A stretch of 64,000 bases of DNA from Cystobacter fuscus DSM 2262 (GCF_000335475.2 NZ_ANAH02000004.1:186001-250000); one strand, 5' to 3'. Positions 27,451 through 37,039 are shown, counted from the stretch's first letter. Translations and numbers: made by a program. Notes: generated by a model from the letters alone, not told the origin.

Positions 27451-28188
27451 ATGCAGGACAGCTACTACGTCGGGGCATACTGGGGCCCACGAAAGGAAAC
27501 AGCGCTGGAGTGTGCTCGGCGCGCGGAACTCTTCCTCCACATGCTGGCGCGGAGTGATCCATCGTTCACCCAATGGTACCGAGCGGGCCGAGGCGTCCCC
27601 CGAGAGCTGCCGGGCCATCCTGTCCGCGCAGACATAACGGAACTGGAGAAGCTGCTGCTCCAGGGCAGGATCCGCGCGGGCAAGGAGGTCATGGAGGATC
27701 TGGGCTTCATGCAGATCATGTGGAACGCGAAGAAGGAGGCCACCGAAATCCACCTTTCTTGCGGTGGCTACTCCCCCTGGGGAGGACCCAACTCGTGCCT
27801 GCTCAACCCGACCCGGGAGAGCCCCCTCCGGGAGCGGCTGCTGCGCGCTCCCGTGTTGGCCGAAGTGCTCACCAGCATGGCCACCGCGTGGGACCCGGAC
27901 TTCGCCATGGTCAGCTCGACCGAGATGGTCCGCCTCGTCCAGAAGCGAAAATGGGAGGTGCGCGTGGGCTGGTTGACGTACCTGTCTCGCCGGCTGGGCA
28001 GGCTGCCACCCCTTCCCGCCCCCGTGCGCATCGAGCCGGTGGGAGCCATCGGCTGGCTCCTCCACCTCTCCCCCGAGCCCATGACCTCGAGCAACCCGGA
28101 GCACGTGGCCTTCACCTCCCGCGTGCGCGAGCTGCTCGACCGGGCGGGCCTCATCCAGCTTCCGGAGCCCGAGCCCGCCAGCGAGTGA
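27451..28188 (+). CDS. Imm52-family immunity protein, 245 aa
   Basis: Cytoplasmic protein matching the Imm52 pattern: an N-terminal YYVGAYWGPRKETALECARR, then a helical segment, a beta-rich middle (ATEIHLSCGGYSPWGGPNSC) and AVTSMATAWDPDF-like and VGWLTYLSRRLGRLP stretches. Imm52 proteins accompany polymorphic toxins in several phyla. GGAGGAGCAGGC before the ATG at 27451 is a good ribosome site. It converges on the lysozyme-domain gene with a 10-bp gap, so it may protect against that protein or the one before it; this is inference. Confidence 0.75.
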   Translation: MQDSYYVGAYWGPRKETALECARRAELFLHMLARSDPSFTQWYRAGRGVPRELPGHPVRADITELEKLLLQGRIRAGKEVMEDLGFMQIMWNAKKEATEIHLSCGGYSPWGGPNSCLLNPTRESPLRERLLRAPVLAEVLTSMATAWDPDFAMVSSTEMVRLVQKRKWEVRVGWLTYLSRRLGRLPPLPAPVRIEPVGAIGWLLHLSPEPMTSSNPEHVAFTSRVRELLDRAGLIQLPEPEPASE

Positions 28189-28198
28189 CGCGGCCCCC

Positions 28199-30763
28199 TC
28201 AACCCTGGGTGATGTAATTGCGACCCTTGTCCTCGAACTCCTTCACCCGGGCGGTCGCATCCTGCTTGGTGATGTAGCCCTTGCGCTTCTTCGGGTCCTT
28301 GTTGTCCAGGTTGATGTTCTGCGTGTAGGCCTTCGTCCCCGCACTGTAACAGATGTGCTCTTCCGGCTTGCCCACGGCGGCGGGACAGAGAATGGCCATA
28401 TAGACATCGCTCAACGTCCGCAGCGGTCCGCGGGCCTTGATGCAGCGGCTCATGTAGAGCTGGACGTAGTCGAGCTGCTCCAGTTCGGTCATCGCCCGGA
28501 GCTCATCCAGCGTCTTGCCGAGCTCCGAGGATCCATCCTTGGTGAATTGGATGAGCCCATACGCCTGGGCGCCTCCGGTGTGCTGCACCTTGGCCGAGAA
28601 CTTCTCTCCCGTCTCGAAGGCCATACAGGCCATCAGATGATTCGGGTCGATCCCCAGCACCGCGCAGATGGCCAGCACCTTGTTCTTGAACTCAGGCTTC
28701 ACGAGCGGGTGGGTCTCGTAGATGAGCTTCCCCTCGGTGGAGCGCGGCGCTCCACCGAACTCGATGGCGAGGACGGGAACGGCGTGGGACAGCACCTTGC
28801 CGCCATTGCTGGCGACGACGGCCTCCAGCCGGAACCTGCCCGCGCCCCTCACCCGCTCCACGTCCTCCTCGTCCACGAGCCGGGCCCGCAGCACTCCCTG
28901 TGCATCGCAGTACCCGCCCTTGCCCTTCGGAAGGTCATAGCGAAGCCGGAGGATCGTCAGCGCGATTGGCTCCGGGAGGTTGGAGAACTTCTCGTACACG
29001 CGGAACTCGAGGACGGCTCCGTCCTTGCCCCCGTTCGGCATGTGGTGGGCATGACACCGGAACTGCACATGCGAGGTGTCATCGGTGAGCTCGATGAAGC
29101 TCCTCTCCAGGCCGCTGAACCGGGGCACCGCCTCGTAGTCGAGGGAGAAGACAGGCGGAGCGGCCACCAGTTCCTCCCAGAGCATCGCGCCTGGATGAGA
29201 GACCTTGCCCTGGAGGCTCACCTTCTGCCCCAGCAGGCGCTTGTCCGACAGCGGCACCAGCGCCTCGTACAACCGCGGGTTGTCCTGCGAGGGCGAGGCG
29301 GTGAGCTTCATGATCTCCTCGGGAGGCCGCGCGGGCGGCGGGTAGCTCGCGGGGCCTCGCGCGTCACTCACCTGGTCTCGCGCGGACGGGGTCACCTGCC
29401 CGTGGACAGAGAAGACCGGCGCCGCCGCGCGCCAGTACGAGGGGTCTCCAATGAGCTTGATGGACACCAGCAGCTTGTCCTCGCGCACGCCCACCCGCAC
29501 GTCGCCGAAGTCCGGCGTCCGGGTGGGCCGGAACGTCAGCTCCTTGGAAGCGAGCGCGGTGGCCAGCTCCTTGGGGGTCTTCTGCTGCTTGGGACGAGGT
29601 GCCCGGGGATTCCTCGGCGGCTCCAGCCAGAGCTGCTCATCGTCGAACTGGAGGAAGCGGGACTCGTCGTAGTCGAACACCGCGCTCAGGGGCACGTACT
29701 CGTCGGTGCCCGACAGCGTCTTGGGGACTCGCAGCAGCGCGAAGAGGTTCTCGCGCTCCACCTTGTCCCCGGGGAACAAGAGCGACCAGAAGAACGTGGA
29801 CGAGGGCGCGTCCACCTGTGACGGCGGCCCGAGGCGGTACATCACGGGAATCTCATAGCGATCGTCCATGACGTGAACGGCCCACCGCCAGAGGGACAGC
29901 TCCATGGGCAGCTCGAAGCCCGGCTCGATGCCGTCCACCTGGATGCGAACGGAGGTGGAGCCCAGCTCGAACCCCGAGAGCACGGGACGCTTGAACCCGA
30001 GGGCGCGCGGCTTCTCCCAGACCAGGTAGCACTTCTCCTCCCCTTCCGTCTCCTGGAGGAGCTCCAGCCGCAAGTCGTAGGTGGTGCCGCCCTGGCGTGC
30101 CCCCAGGTCGAGCAGCAGGAGGGAACCCTCGCTCTCCGCGCAGCCGATGCGCCAGTGCATCACTTCGTCCCGAGCGGCCCAGTCGAAGGTGGCGAAGCGC
30201 TGGGTCTCCGGTGCCATCTTCGGCTTCTCGTCCTTCTTGAGCTCCTGCGAGTGGAGGACGGAGAACACGAGCTTCGCGTCGCGGAAGACCGGGTCACGCT
30301 TCGGCTTGAGATCGAGGCGCCGGCCGAAGAGGAGATTCGAGCCCAGCTCCAACCCGTCGAGCCTCAGCGGGTGGTCGAACTCGAACGGATTGGAGACGGT
30401 GCACCCCTTGGCGAGCGGGAAGTCCGGGACGACGGTGAGCTCGGACCTGCCCTTGCCGAAGAGACCCGCCTCGAAGACATCGACGTTCACCTCGACGGTG
30501 CAGGAGGTGCCCTCGATGCGCATGGGCACGCCGACGACCGAGTGATTCCGCGGATCCGCGTGGAGGCTGGTGGTCTTGAACAGGACGTTGCACACCGTGT
30601 CCGAGGGCAGGTGCTTCTGCGTGCCTCGCAGCGTCAACGTGCAGGTCCGCCCGTTGCGCCGGGAGCCCACCAGCTTGAGCGTCAGCTCCGTGGGGGGAAC
30701 GGTGACGAGCCGGAGCACGCTCTCCGAGCCCGGGGTGATGCGCAGCTCGAGTTTCGTCGTCAT
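28199..30763 (-). CDS. Large protein with C-terminal lysozyme-like domain, 854 aa
   Basis: No signal peptide. Residues 1-670 are beta-rich, unrecognised and charge-rich, with a Pro-rich joint near residue 490 (PPPARPPEE). Residues about 679-854 look like a lysozyme/lytic-transglycosylase fold: a helix ending MACMAFETGEKF with the likely catalytic Glu717, then GAQAYGLIQFT, the G-x-x-Q-F arrangement found in goose-type and SLT-like enzymes. This would cut peptidoglycan glycan strands. Its ATG overlaps the stop of the giant upstream gene as ATGA, so the two act together. Lack of a Sec signal suggests delivery by a dedicated system or by lysis. Confidence 0.6.
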   Translation of the reverse strand: MTTKLELRITPGSESVLRLVTVPPTELTLKLVGSRRNGRTCTLTLRGTQKHLPSDTVCNVLFKTTSLHADPRNHSVVGVPMRIEGTSCTVEVNVDVFEAGLFGKGRSELTVVPDFPLAKGCTVSNPFEFDHPLRLDGLELGSNLLFGRRLDLKPKRDPVFRDAKLVFSVLHSQELKKDEKPKMAPETQRFATFDWAARDEVMHWRIGCAESEGSLLLLDLGARQGGTTYDLRLELLQETEGEEKCYLVWEKPRALGFKRPVLSGFELGSTSVRIQVDGIEPGFELPMELSLWRWAVHVMDDRYEIPVMYRLGPPSQVDAPSSTFFWSLLFPGDKVERENLFALLRVPKTLSGTDEYVPLSAVFDYDESRFLQFDDEQLWLEPPRNPRAPRPKQQKTPKELATALASKELTFRPTRTPDFGDVRVGVREDKLLVSIKLIGDPSYWRAAAPVFSVHGQVTPSARDQVSDARGPASYPPPARPPEEIMKLTASPSQDNPRLYEALVPLSDKRLLGQKVSLQGKVSHPGAMLWEELVAAPPVFSLDYEAVPRFSGLERSFIELTDDTSHVQFRCHAHHMPNGGKDGAVLEFRVYEKFSNLPEPIALTILRLRYDLPKGKGGYCDAQGVLRARLVDEEDVERVRGAGRFRLEAVVASNGGKVLSHAVPVLAIEFGGAPRSTEGKLIYETHPLVKPEFKNKVLAICAVLGIDPNHLMACMAFETGEKFSAKVQHTGGAQAYGLIQFTKDGSSELGKTLDELRAMTELEQLDYVQLYMSRCIKARGPLRTLSDVYMAILCPAAVGKPEEHICYSAGTKAYTQNINLDNKDPKKRKGYITKQDATARVKEFEDKGRNYITQG

Positions 30764-33700
30764 GGGGGCCACATCCCCTCGCTCTTCATGGGCATGTTGA
30801 TGCCGTCCTCCGGCCACATGCCGAGGAAGGAGCCGTGGACGTCCCGCATCGCCGGTTGCTGGAGCGGCTCGGGCAGCGAGCCCTCGGCCTCGGCGCGCAG
30901 GTCCGCATCGCCCTTGGCGACGGGAACGGCACGGACCATGAAGCGTTGCCCCCCCTTGAGCGCGACCGAGACGTCCCTCAGGTTCACCTCGGCCTGGAGG
31001 ATGCCATCCGGGCGCGTCACGCCGTACTCCTTCACCCTCGACTTGTAGACGAGGGTGTTCTTCGCGAGCTTCAAGGGCCGCGACGTTCCGCCCCCTCCGT
31101 CCGCGGGCGCGACGAGCTCGAACTTGAAGCCCCGGCCCGAGGGAACGGCGAACGTCTTCAGGGACACCCCCAGCATGAACGGGTCATCCGGCCTCGGTTT
31201 GAGTTCGAGTTCGGCGCCGCGCTGCGTGTCGTAGACCACGATCTCCGAGGGCTCGACGTCGATCCGCTCCGTCTGCAACGGCACGCGCTTGTTCTTGGCC
31301 TCGGCGGAGATCTGCAACTCGACATCATTCAATCCCTCTCCGCCGAACTTCACCTGCCTCACGAGGTAAAGCCCCTGGGGAGAGGATTGAACGCTCGACT
31401 TCGCCTTCTCATCGAGCTTCTGCTGACCAAGCGTGATGCGCGACCCGGTCGCCTTCCAGAAATGCTCATCGGCTCCCAAGAGGGGGACAGTGATCTGGAT
31501 GCCCGTCGAGGTGAGCTGAACCTCCGGAATCCCGAACGAAGGCTGTTGATGCAGTTCCTCCGCATCGACGGTCGACCACAGCTCCAGATGACCGGCACTC
31601 GCCTGGCTCCTCAGCTCCTCCACGTCCACCTTCTCGGCGCGCTTGCCCAGCGTCTCCGTGCGAGACAGGCGCGGGTCATGCAGATGACCCCCATTGGGGA
31701 ACAGGCAGCCGAACTGCACGACCAGCTTCTTCTCGGGCGGGAGGGTCTTGCGGAGCGCGGAGAAGGCCTCGTGGGCATCGAACTCGATGACAATCTCTCC
31801 GGGGTGCTGGCTCGCCCGTGGCTCCTGCACCCGAATGAGGACGGCGCCCTTGCCCGCCTCCTCCGCGTCCTGAATCCACCCCTCGTCCTTCGCCTGGGCC
31901 ACCACCTGGCGCAGCACGTCCGGGTTCAGGGACCTGAGCACGACGGACAGGCCATCCGCGGAGAGCGCGGTCAACGCCAGTGCCTGGCGGGGACCGTACA
32001 TGCACTGGATGCGCTCGACCGCGTCGACCAGCTCCCACGCGAGCGGGGGCTCGGTGCTGGCCGCGCCCTTGGCGTCCTTGGCCGCCGCGTCGAGGAAGGC
32101 CTTGTAGGTGAAGTGTTGCGAGACATAGGTGTTGGCATCCTTGACCGCGCCCCGCTTGACGTAGCCATCGAGGACCTGGAACCCCCTGGCCTCGCTGAGC
32201 GCCAGACTCTCGCGCCCCTCGACGGGGATGGCCACCGAGGCCACCTGGAACTCGAGCGGTGGCGCGGGCGCCGGTGGCTCGGCACCTGGCTTCTGCTTGC
32301 CCGGCTTCTTCGGGGGAACCTTCTTGGGCTCCTCCGCGCTCGCCACGCGCAGGAGCACCCAGCCCCGGATGCTCCTCGGGCAATGGTCGCGGAACGCAAT
32401 CCGCCACGAGAAGGAACCATCCTCGTGGGAAGTCAGGCCCGCCGACTCCCGCGCGGACAGCAGCACCGGCTCGAGTCCCTTCAGCTCCAATTCCCCCAGC
32501 GCCTTGGCCCCCGTGGCATCGAGCTTCCAGGCGCCCCACCCGGGGAACTCCAGGGGATACAGGGCCGTGCCCTCCCGGGCCTTTCCCAACGGCAGCTCAT
32601 AGGTCCGCTTTCCATGGGTCACGCGCGCCGTCACCGACTCGGTGGCGCCACCCCGCTGGATCGCCGCGAGGTAGATGTGATCCCCGACCCGCATCGGCGG
32701 GTATTCCGGCCGGGCCGGGACCCACCCGATCGCGGCGAGCGCCTTCGCCTCCTCGGACAACCAGGGCTGGGTGTCCGCGAACCGGACGAGGCCGTGGTTC
32801 GTCAGCAGCATCAACAGCCAGGCGAAGGTGACCGGATGCGGGTTGTCCAGGAGCGTGTCCTTCGGCAACTGCTCGCCGTCGGGCTGCTCGGCGAACAGCG
32901 ACTTCTCCTGGCCTGGCACGCCCAGCACCACGGTCTCCTGGTGCGCCCACCAGCCCACCACCTCCGAGAGTTCCTTGATGGCGCTCTTCGCCGCTTCCTC
33001 GTTCTCGGAGTTCACGAGGGTCTTGCCGATCTGGAGTTCCTCGTAGAAGCGCAGCTGGGCCTCCACCTGTTTCGCGATGCCCTCGGGGAGCCACGCGTTG
33101 AGGTGCCGCAGGACCACGTTGCGCCAGCGGACGGAGGCCACGTTCTTGAAGTGCGCGGCGTCGCGCTTCAAGGCGTCCTGTCCGCCACCACTTCCGGTCT
33201 GGAGCAGGAGGCGGCTGGGATCCGCTGGCTCCACGAAGACCTTGCGCGCGTTCGCGGGCAGGCGGATCCGCAGGTGGGTCTGCTTGCCGTCGTAGTCGAC
33301 CAGCAGTTCCCGGGAGGGCGGCTCGAACGTGAGCTTGAGCTGGTAGGCCCCCGGGGGCAGGGCGTCCTTGTAGTTGGTGATGAGGAGATCAACGGGGTAG
33401 CTGGGCTCGTCTGGAATCCCCTTCCCCGAGGACTCGGGCTCCTCGGAGGAGAACGGGAGCGTCGTATAGGTCGCGAGGATCTCCTGGAGCGTCTCCGGGC
33501 TGTAGGTGTTCCGGAAGTGCTTCAGGCGCGCGTAGTCCGGCCCGTTGGCGTGCTTCGATTGGGGCGCGAGCGCCAGGACCTGATCGATGATCTCGTTGCC
33601 CTCTCCGGACTCGTCCTGGGGAGGCTCGAAGAAGTTGTTCCGATCCTTCTCCTCGAAGAACTTGAAGAACGGCGCGCCCTCCGCCGACAGCCCGAGCTTC

Positions 33701-35727
33701 TGCTCGGCGAACTTCAGCAGCTTCTCGATGGAGCTGTTCTGGCTGGGCGCGAGGATCTCCCAGTGGAGGAAGCCGTCGCCCGTCGCCCGGCTCTTGTCAT
33801 CCAGGTACCCGAGCACCTCGCCGGCCCGGACCATGAGGAAGGGCTGGGCGAGGGTGATGACCTTGCCCGCGATGAGCGCCTCGTGGAGCTCGGTCACGTC
33901 GCGATCCGGCTTCCTCCAGACGGCGGACACGCCCTGCGTGCCCTCGCCGAGGTCGAGCGGCTCCGGCATCCCGAGCCCCGCGCCGATGACGGAGAACTGG
34001 CCTCCTGGCTTCAGGACGATGTCCTCTTGCGCCGGGCTGCTCGCCTCGGGTGGCGGCTGAAGCCAGCGCACCTGACCGAAGGCCGGATGCTTGGGATCGA
34101 TCACCACCAGGGAGCCCTCGCGGCGCGCGAGCGTCTTGAGCCAGGCGACATCCCGGTACGTGTTGGCGTCCTTCCAGTCCGGGGGCAGCAGGTGCATGTA
34201 GAGGCTGTAGAAGGTGAAGCGCTCCGGCGCGCTCGCGCCCGGCTGGGAGCCCTCGCCCTTGGGTGGAATCACCTCGACGTCGTGCCGGACCAGAACGAAG
34301 GAGTTGTGGTTTCCCACGAGCTCCTGGGCGAGCTTGTTCTTCTCGTGGCCCGCCTTGGCCGCTTCGCTGGATTCCGCGGACGGAAGGGCATTCGTCAGCC
34401 GGAGCGCCACGATGTGGCCAGGCGCCAGGCAGCGAACCTCGCGCTGGCCGGTAGGCGTGACGGGGGGAGTCGGCTGGGCGGTGTTCTTCGCGCCCTTCCC
34501 GGAGCCCTGCGCCTTCGTCTCCTCCGGCTTCTTGGGAGGAGGCGGCGGGGGTGGCCGCTCCGGGAACTGGGAGCGCTCCAGGTGCACCCCCGAGTGGAGC
34601 GTCCGATGGCCCCCGAAGGGGAAGAGCCCCATCTCGGACTGCTCCGCCGTCACGTAGCCGTTGACGGGGCGGAAGCGCACCTGCTGGCCATCGAGCGGCA
34701 AGGAGACGGAGCGCATCACGTTCGTGTAGACGAAGTCGGGAGGCACGCGCGTCGACTTGTGCGAATAGATGAAGGTGCCCCCCTTCGCGCCGTCCCCCCA
34801 GTAGTCCATGAACAGATCATCGACCCGGCTGAAGGGGTTCTCCTCGAACAGCTTCCGGGCGCGGATGAGGATCAACGCCCCCTGGGCCTCTTCCCACGCC
34901 CCGGGAATGACTCGGATGAGGTCGTGCTCGTGCGTCAGCTTGCGCTCGGCGACCGCATCCACGTCGTCCGGTGCATCGGCTGTGGGCGGAAAGAAGATGG
35001 CCGCTCCCTTGCGAGCGGCGATCTTGTTTCCATGGGTCGCGGGATCCGCGACCGCGAGCCAGAGATGCCGGCCACTGTCATCGGTGATGTAGGCGTAACC
35101 GATGATCAGGATGAGATGGATGGGCGCGCTCTTCTCGGTGGAGAAACCCGAGTAGAAGATGACCGGGTTGTTCGAGGTGAGCGCCTGGAGGAGGGGGTCC
35201 AGTCTGGCCGCGAGCTGACCCGGATCGTTCGCGATCTGGATGGCCTGGGCCTTCCGGCCGGGCTCACCATAAGGCAACACGACGCCACGCGAGAAACCAA
35301 GAACCTTTGAGGCACTGTAATCAGGTCTACTCACCCCGATTTCGGGTGGCTTGATGACAGCGACATCACCTTGAGTGTAATCAGGGTTCGAAACCGAATA
35401 GCCGCTGAGATTGCAGTGAACCGGAGGCTCCCTTGGTTTCGTGTGAAACGCTCGATCTCCGTTCGGATAACGAAGATCGACGAACCAGCCCTGCCTGCCA
35501 CCATCCCAGTGGGTGATGAGCCTGGATTCGAAATCATCGCCTCCCTGCAAAACCTGATAATAATTGTACGCCATGGAGCAGGAAGTCCGACCGCACCAGT
35601 CCGGGGGTCCACCCGGGTAATGCTGCCCAAGAAGGGGAACCTTGAGGATGTGGTACTCCTCCAGCCTGGCGAGCAGCTTTTCCGGAAGCTCATACTTCCA
35701 ATCCGGCAGATACCTACTTTTCTTCAT
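30760..35727 (-). CDS. Giant multidomain protein with C39-like and M23-like domains, 1655 aa
   Basis: No signal peptide. Residues 30-235 look like a papain/C39-type peptidase: Cys45 in DWCGRTSCSM, His204 in PIHLILIIGYAY and Asp228 in AVADPATHG. After a Pro-rich linker (391-400), residues 350-660 follow an M23 LytM-like layout (HSGVH 378-382, APGHIVALRL, YSLYMHL, AGEVLGY, GFLHWEIL), but the first His of the HxH motif is Phe653. The remaining 1000 residues are unrecognised, with many beta segments. This layout suggests a cell-wall-targeting effector or a matrix protein. Start is uncertain: ATG 35727 is favoured, while ATG 35799 also stays in frame and would span a palindrome. Confidence 0.6.
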   Translation of the reverse strand: MKKSRYLPDWKYELPEKLLARLEEYHILKVPLLGQHYPGGPPDWCGRTSCSMAYNYYQVLQGGDDFESRLITHWDGGRQGWFVDLRYPNGDRAFHTKPREPPVHCNLSGYSVSNPDYTQGDVAVIKPPEIGVSRPDYSASKVLGFSRGVVLPYGEPGRKAQAIQIANDPGQLAARLDPLLQALTSNNPVIFYSGFSTEKSAPIHLILIIGYAYITDDSGRHLWLAVADPATHGNKIAARKGAAIFFPPTADAPDDVDAVAERKLTHEHDLIRVIPGAWEEAQGALILIRARKLFEENPFSRVDDLFMDYWGDGAKGGTFIYSHKSTRVPPDFVYTNVMRSVSLPLDGQQVRFRPVNGYVTAEQSEMGLFPFGGHRTLHSGVHLERSQFPERPPPPPPPKKPEETKAQGSGKGAKNTAQPTPPVTPTGQREVRCLAPGHIVALRLTNALPSAESSEAAKAGHEKNKLAQELVGNHNSFVLVRHDVEVIPPKGEGSQPGASAPERFTFYSLYMHLLPPDWKDANTYRDVAWLKTLARREGSLVVIDPKHPAFGQVRWLQPPPEASSPAQEDIVLKPGGQFSVIGAGLGMPEPLDLGEGTQGVSAVWRKPDRDVTELHEALIAGKVITLAQPFLMVRAGEVLGYLDDKSRATGDGFLHWEILAPSQNSSIEKLLKFAEQKLGLSAEGAPFFKFFEEKDRNNFFEPPQDESGEGNEIIDQVLALAPQSKHANGPDYARLKHFRNTYSPETLQEILATYTTLPFSSEEPESSGKGIPDEPSYPVDLLITNYKDALPPGAYQLKLTFEPPSRELLVDYDGKQTHLRIRLPANARKVFVEPADPSRLLLQTGSGGGQDALKRDAAHFKNVASVRWRNVVLRHLNAWLPEGIAKQVEAQLRFYEELQIGKTLVNSENEEAAKSAIKELSEVVGWWAHQETVVLGVPGQEKSLFAEQPDGEQLPKDTLLDNPHPVTFAWLLMLLTNHGLVRFADTQPWLSEEAKALAAIGWVPARPEYPPMRVGDHIYLAAIQRGGATESVTARVTHGKRTYELPLGKAREGTALYPLEFPGWGAWKLDATGAKALGELELKGLEPVLLSARESAGLTSHEDGSFSWRIAFRDHCPRSIRGWVLLRVASAEEPKKVPPKKPGKQKPGAEPPAPAPPLEFQVASVAIPVEGRESLALSEARGFQVLDGYVKRGAVKDANTYVSQHFTYKAFLDAAAKDAKGAASTEPPLAWELVDAVERIQCMYGPRQALALTALSADGLSVVLRSLNPDVLRQVVAQAKDEGWIQDAEEAGKGAVLIRVQEPRASQHPGEIVIEFDAHEAFSALRKTLPPEKKLVVQFGCLFPNGGHLHDPRLSRTETLGKRAEKVDVEELRSQASAGHLELWSTVDAEELHQQPSFGIPEVQLTSTGIQITVPLLGADEHFWKATGSRITLGQQKLDEKAKSSVQSSPQGLYLVRQVKFGGEGLNDVELQISAEAKNKRVPLQTERIDVEPSEIVVYDTQRGAELELKPRPDDPFMLGVSLKTFAVPSGRGFKFELVAPADGGGGTSRPLKLAKNTLVYKSRVKEYGVTRPDGILQAEVNLRDVSVALKGGQRFMVRAVPVAKGDADLRAEAEGSLPEPLQQPAMRDVHGSFLGMWPEDGINMPMKSEGMWPP

Positions 35728-35737
35728 GTCTCGTACC

Positions 35738-35757
35738 CATGAGGGGAACCCCTCATG
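35738..35757. promoter_or_regulatory. 20-bp perfect palindrome upstream of the giant gene
   Basis: CATGAGGGG-AA-CCCCTCATG, 9-bp arms with a 2-bp centre, begins 11 bp upstream of the favoured ATG at 35727. Its symmetry suits a dimeric repressor site. If the true start is 35799 it would be coding. No second copy was noticed in the window. Confidence 0.4.
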
Positions 35758-35859
35758 CTCCCCCCTGCTCGTCAAACAACGGAATCCCGACAGACGCATC
35801 GCTTGCACGGCCCGCTCAAGAGATTGCGCTCGGGGTGGCGATTCACACCGGCCAACAAC

Positions 35860-37002
35860 TCAAGGCCCGCCCTCTTTACAATTGTCGTGCTGCTCCGCAT
35901 ATCTGTGCAACTTGAACGTATAGGCCATATCGTTCAGGTACCCAATATCCTTGCGGCCTTCAGGCAGCTTGAAGACCATACGGGTCGGTCCTTTCCCATA
36001 GGCGTGCTCAAGAGACAGCTCGAGTTCGTTATCTCGCCTCGACACGGAGGTGACCCAAAACGTCTCTCTTCCTTCTGCCCCCTTTTCACGCAGCATCATC
36101 CAACGACCGTGGATGTCCGGAACGAACTCGAGCAGATAGGGCGTCTTGAGACAATCGTTGAACGGCATCGAGAGCAGACCCTGACGACCCGGTCTGAGCA
36201 GGGCCCATGCAGAGGGGATACCGCTCAAGATCGCATGGGAAGCATCATCAAGTACGAATCGACCGAAGGGGATGTCCTCTTTTCTAGCATCTACCCCCTC
36301 CACCCCCGCGAAGAGCGCCTTGTCCATCACCGGAGTCGAGGGAAAGGAGTTTCGTTCGAGGACATCCATCTTCAACTTCGTCGTCTCCGGATCGAGTTGG
36401 TGTTTGCCACGGTAGACCGTGACATTTTCCGGGTCCTTCACCGCGATGATGAACAGGTCTTTTCTTGTCTCGACTCGAATCTTGACATCCCGGAGGAATC
36501 CTCCCGCCACTTCCCAGATGCAGACATTCGCCCCGCGCAAACCGCAGTAGGTCGAGAAGGTCCGCTTCGTGGCGCCCGTACCCTTGAAGCCCTCCAGGAG
36601 CCGGAAGTTGCGCTCGAAGAAGAGCTCGCCGAGCAGCTTCGGCAACTCCGCGTCCTCCGGAGCCAGCAGCGCGGCGCGCAAGGCGCTCTCCTCGCGGCGC
36701 TCGGGCTTGAGCATGGGGTTCTTCGCCTCGGCCCTCAGCGTCTCCACCGAGGGCTTCTCCGGTCCCACCAGCGCCACGGCGGCATACCCCTCGTAGTCCC
36801 CGCAGCGCACCTTCATCCACTCCGCCACGGCCGTGCCCGTCACCGCGCACTCCGTCCCGATGGGCGCCTTGACCAGCACCTCCGCGTCCTTGGCCGCCTC
36901 CTTGCGCAGGTTGACGGACGAGCCCTGGACGTAGACCTTTTGCGGTACGCCGGCGTCTTCCCCAGTCGCGGCGAGCAATAGCGTGAGCAGTACTGTTTTC
37001 AT
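35860..37002 (-). CDS. Secreted SH3-domain protein, 380 aa
   Basis: Exported protein: N-terminal signal (MKTVLLTLLLAATG) with probable cleavage near residue 15. Residues about 21-80 form a bacterial SH3 domain (VYVQGSSVNLRKEAAKDAEV, ECAVTGTAVAEWMKVRCGDY), a fold that often binds cell-wall peptides. The C-terminal 270 residues are unrecognised and contain four or more Cys (TYCGLRGANVC, NDCLKTPY, HDNC), consistent with a periplasmic or outer location. It lies 132 bp upstream of the C39/M23 gene on the same strand. It could be a wall-binding protector or partner for those enzymes; only the position supports this. Confidence 0.7.
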   Translation of the reverse strand: MKTVLLTLLLAATGEDAGVPQKVYVQGSSVNLRKEAAKDAEVLVKAPIGTECAVTGTAVAEWMKVRCGDYEGYAAVALVGPEKPSVETLRAEAKNPMLKPERREESALRAALLAPEDAELPKLLGELFFERNFRLLEGFKGTGATKRTFSTYCGLRGANVCIWEVAGGFLRDVKIRVETRKDLFIIAVKDPENVTVYRGKHQLDPETTKLKMDVLERNSFPSTPVMDKALFAGVEGVDARKEDIPFGRFVLDDASHAILSGIPSAWALLRPGRQGLLSMPFNDCLKTPYLLEFVPDIHGRWMMLREKGAEGRETFWVTSVSRRDNELELSLEHAYGKGPTRMVFKLPEGRKDIGYLNDMAYTFKLHRYAEQHDNCKEGGP

Positions 37003-37006
37003 CTCG

Positions 37007-37039
37007 ATGACCCGAGGGGGTGATTCCCCGCCGGGTCAT
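37007..37039 (-). terminator. Stem-loop between the royal-jelly-like gene and the SH3 gene
   Basis: Outer arms ATGACCCG and CGGGTCAT (8 bp) enclose inner GGGG and CCCC, forming a strong hairpin that ends 4 nt before the SH3 gene's start codon on the minus strand. It could end the upstream transcript or mask the SH3 ribosome site. A second small hairpin (CCTCC-CCGT-GGAGG) lies near 37085-37100. There is no T-run. Confidence 0.4.

Noticed and set aside
30835-35310. Plus-strand open frame of about 1490 codons
   Set aside because: Antisense to the giant C39/M23 gene; its translation is Arg/Leu/Gly/His-rich without domains, as produced opposite high-GC coding DNA.
28199-37002. Type VI secretion effector locus
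   Set aside because: Imm52 and DUF3396 suggest antagonism, but no VgrG, Hcp, PAAR or Tss gene is present, so a T6SS assignment is not supported.
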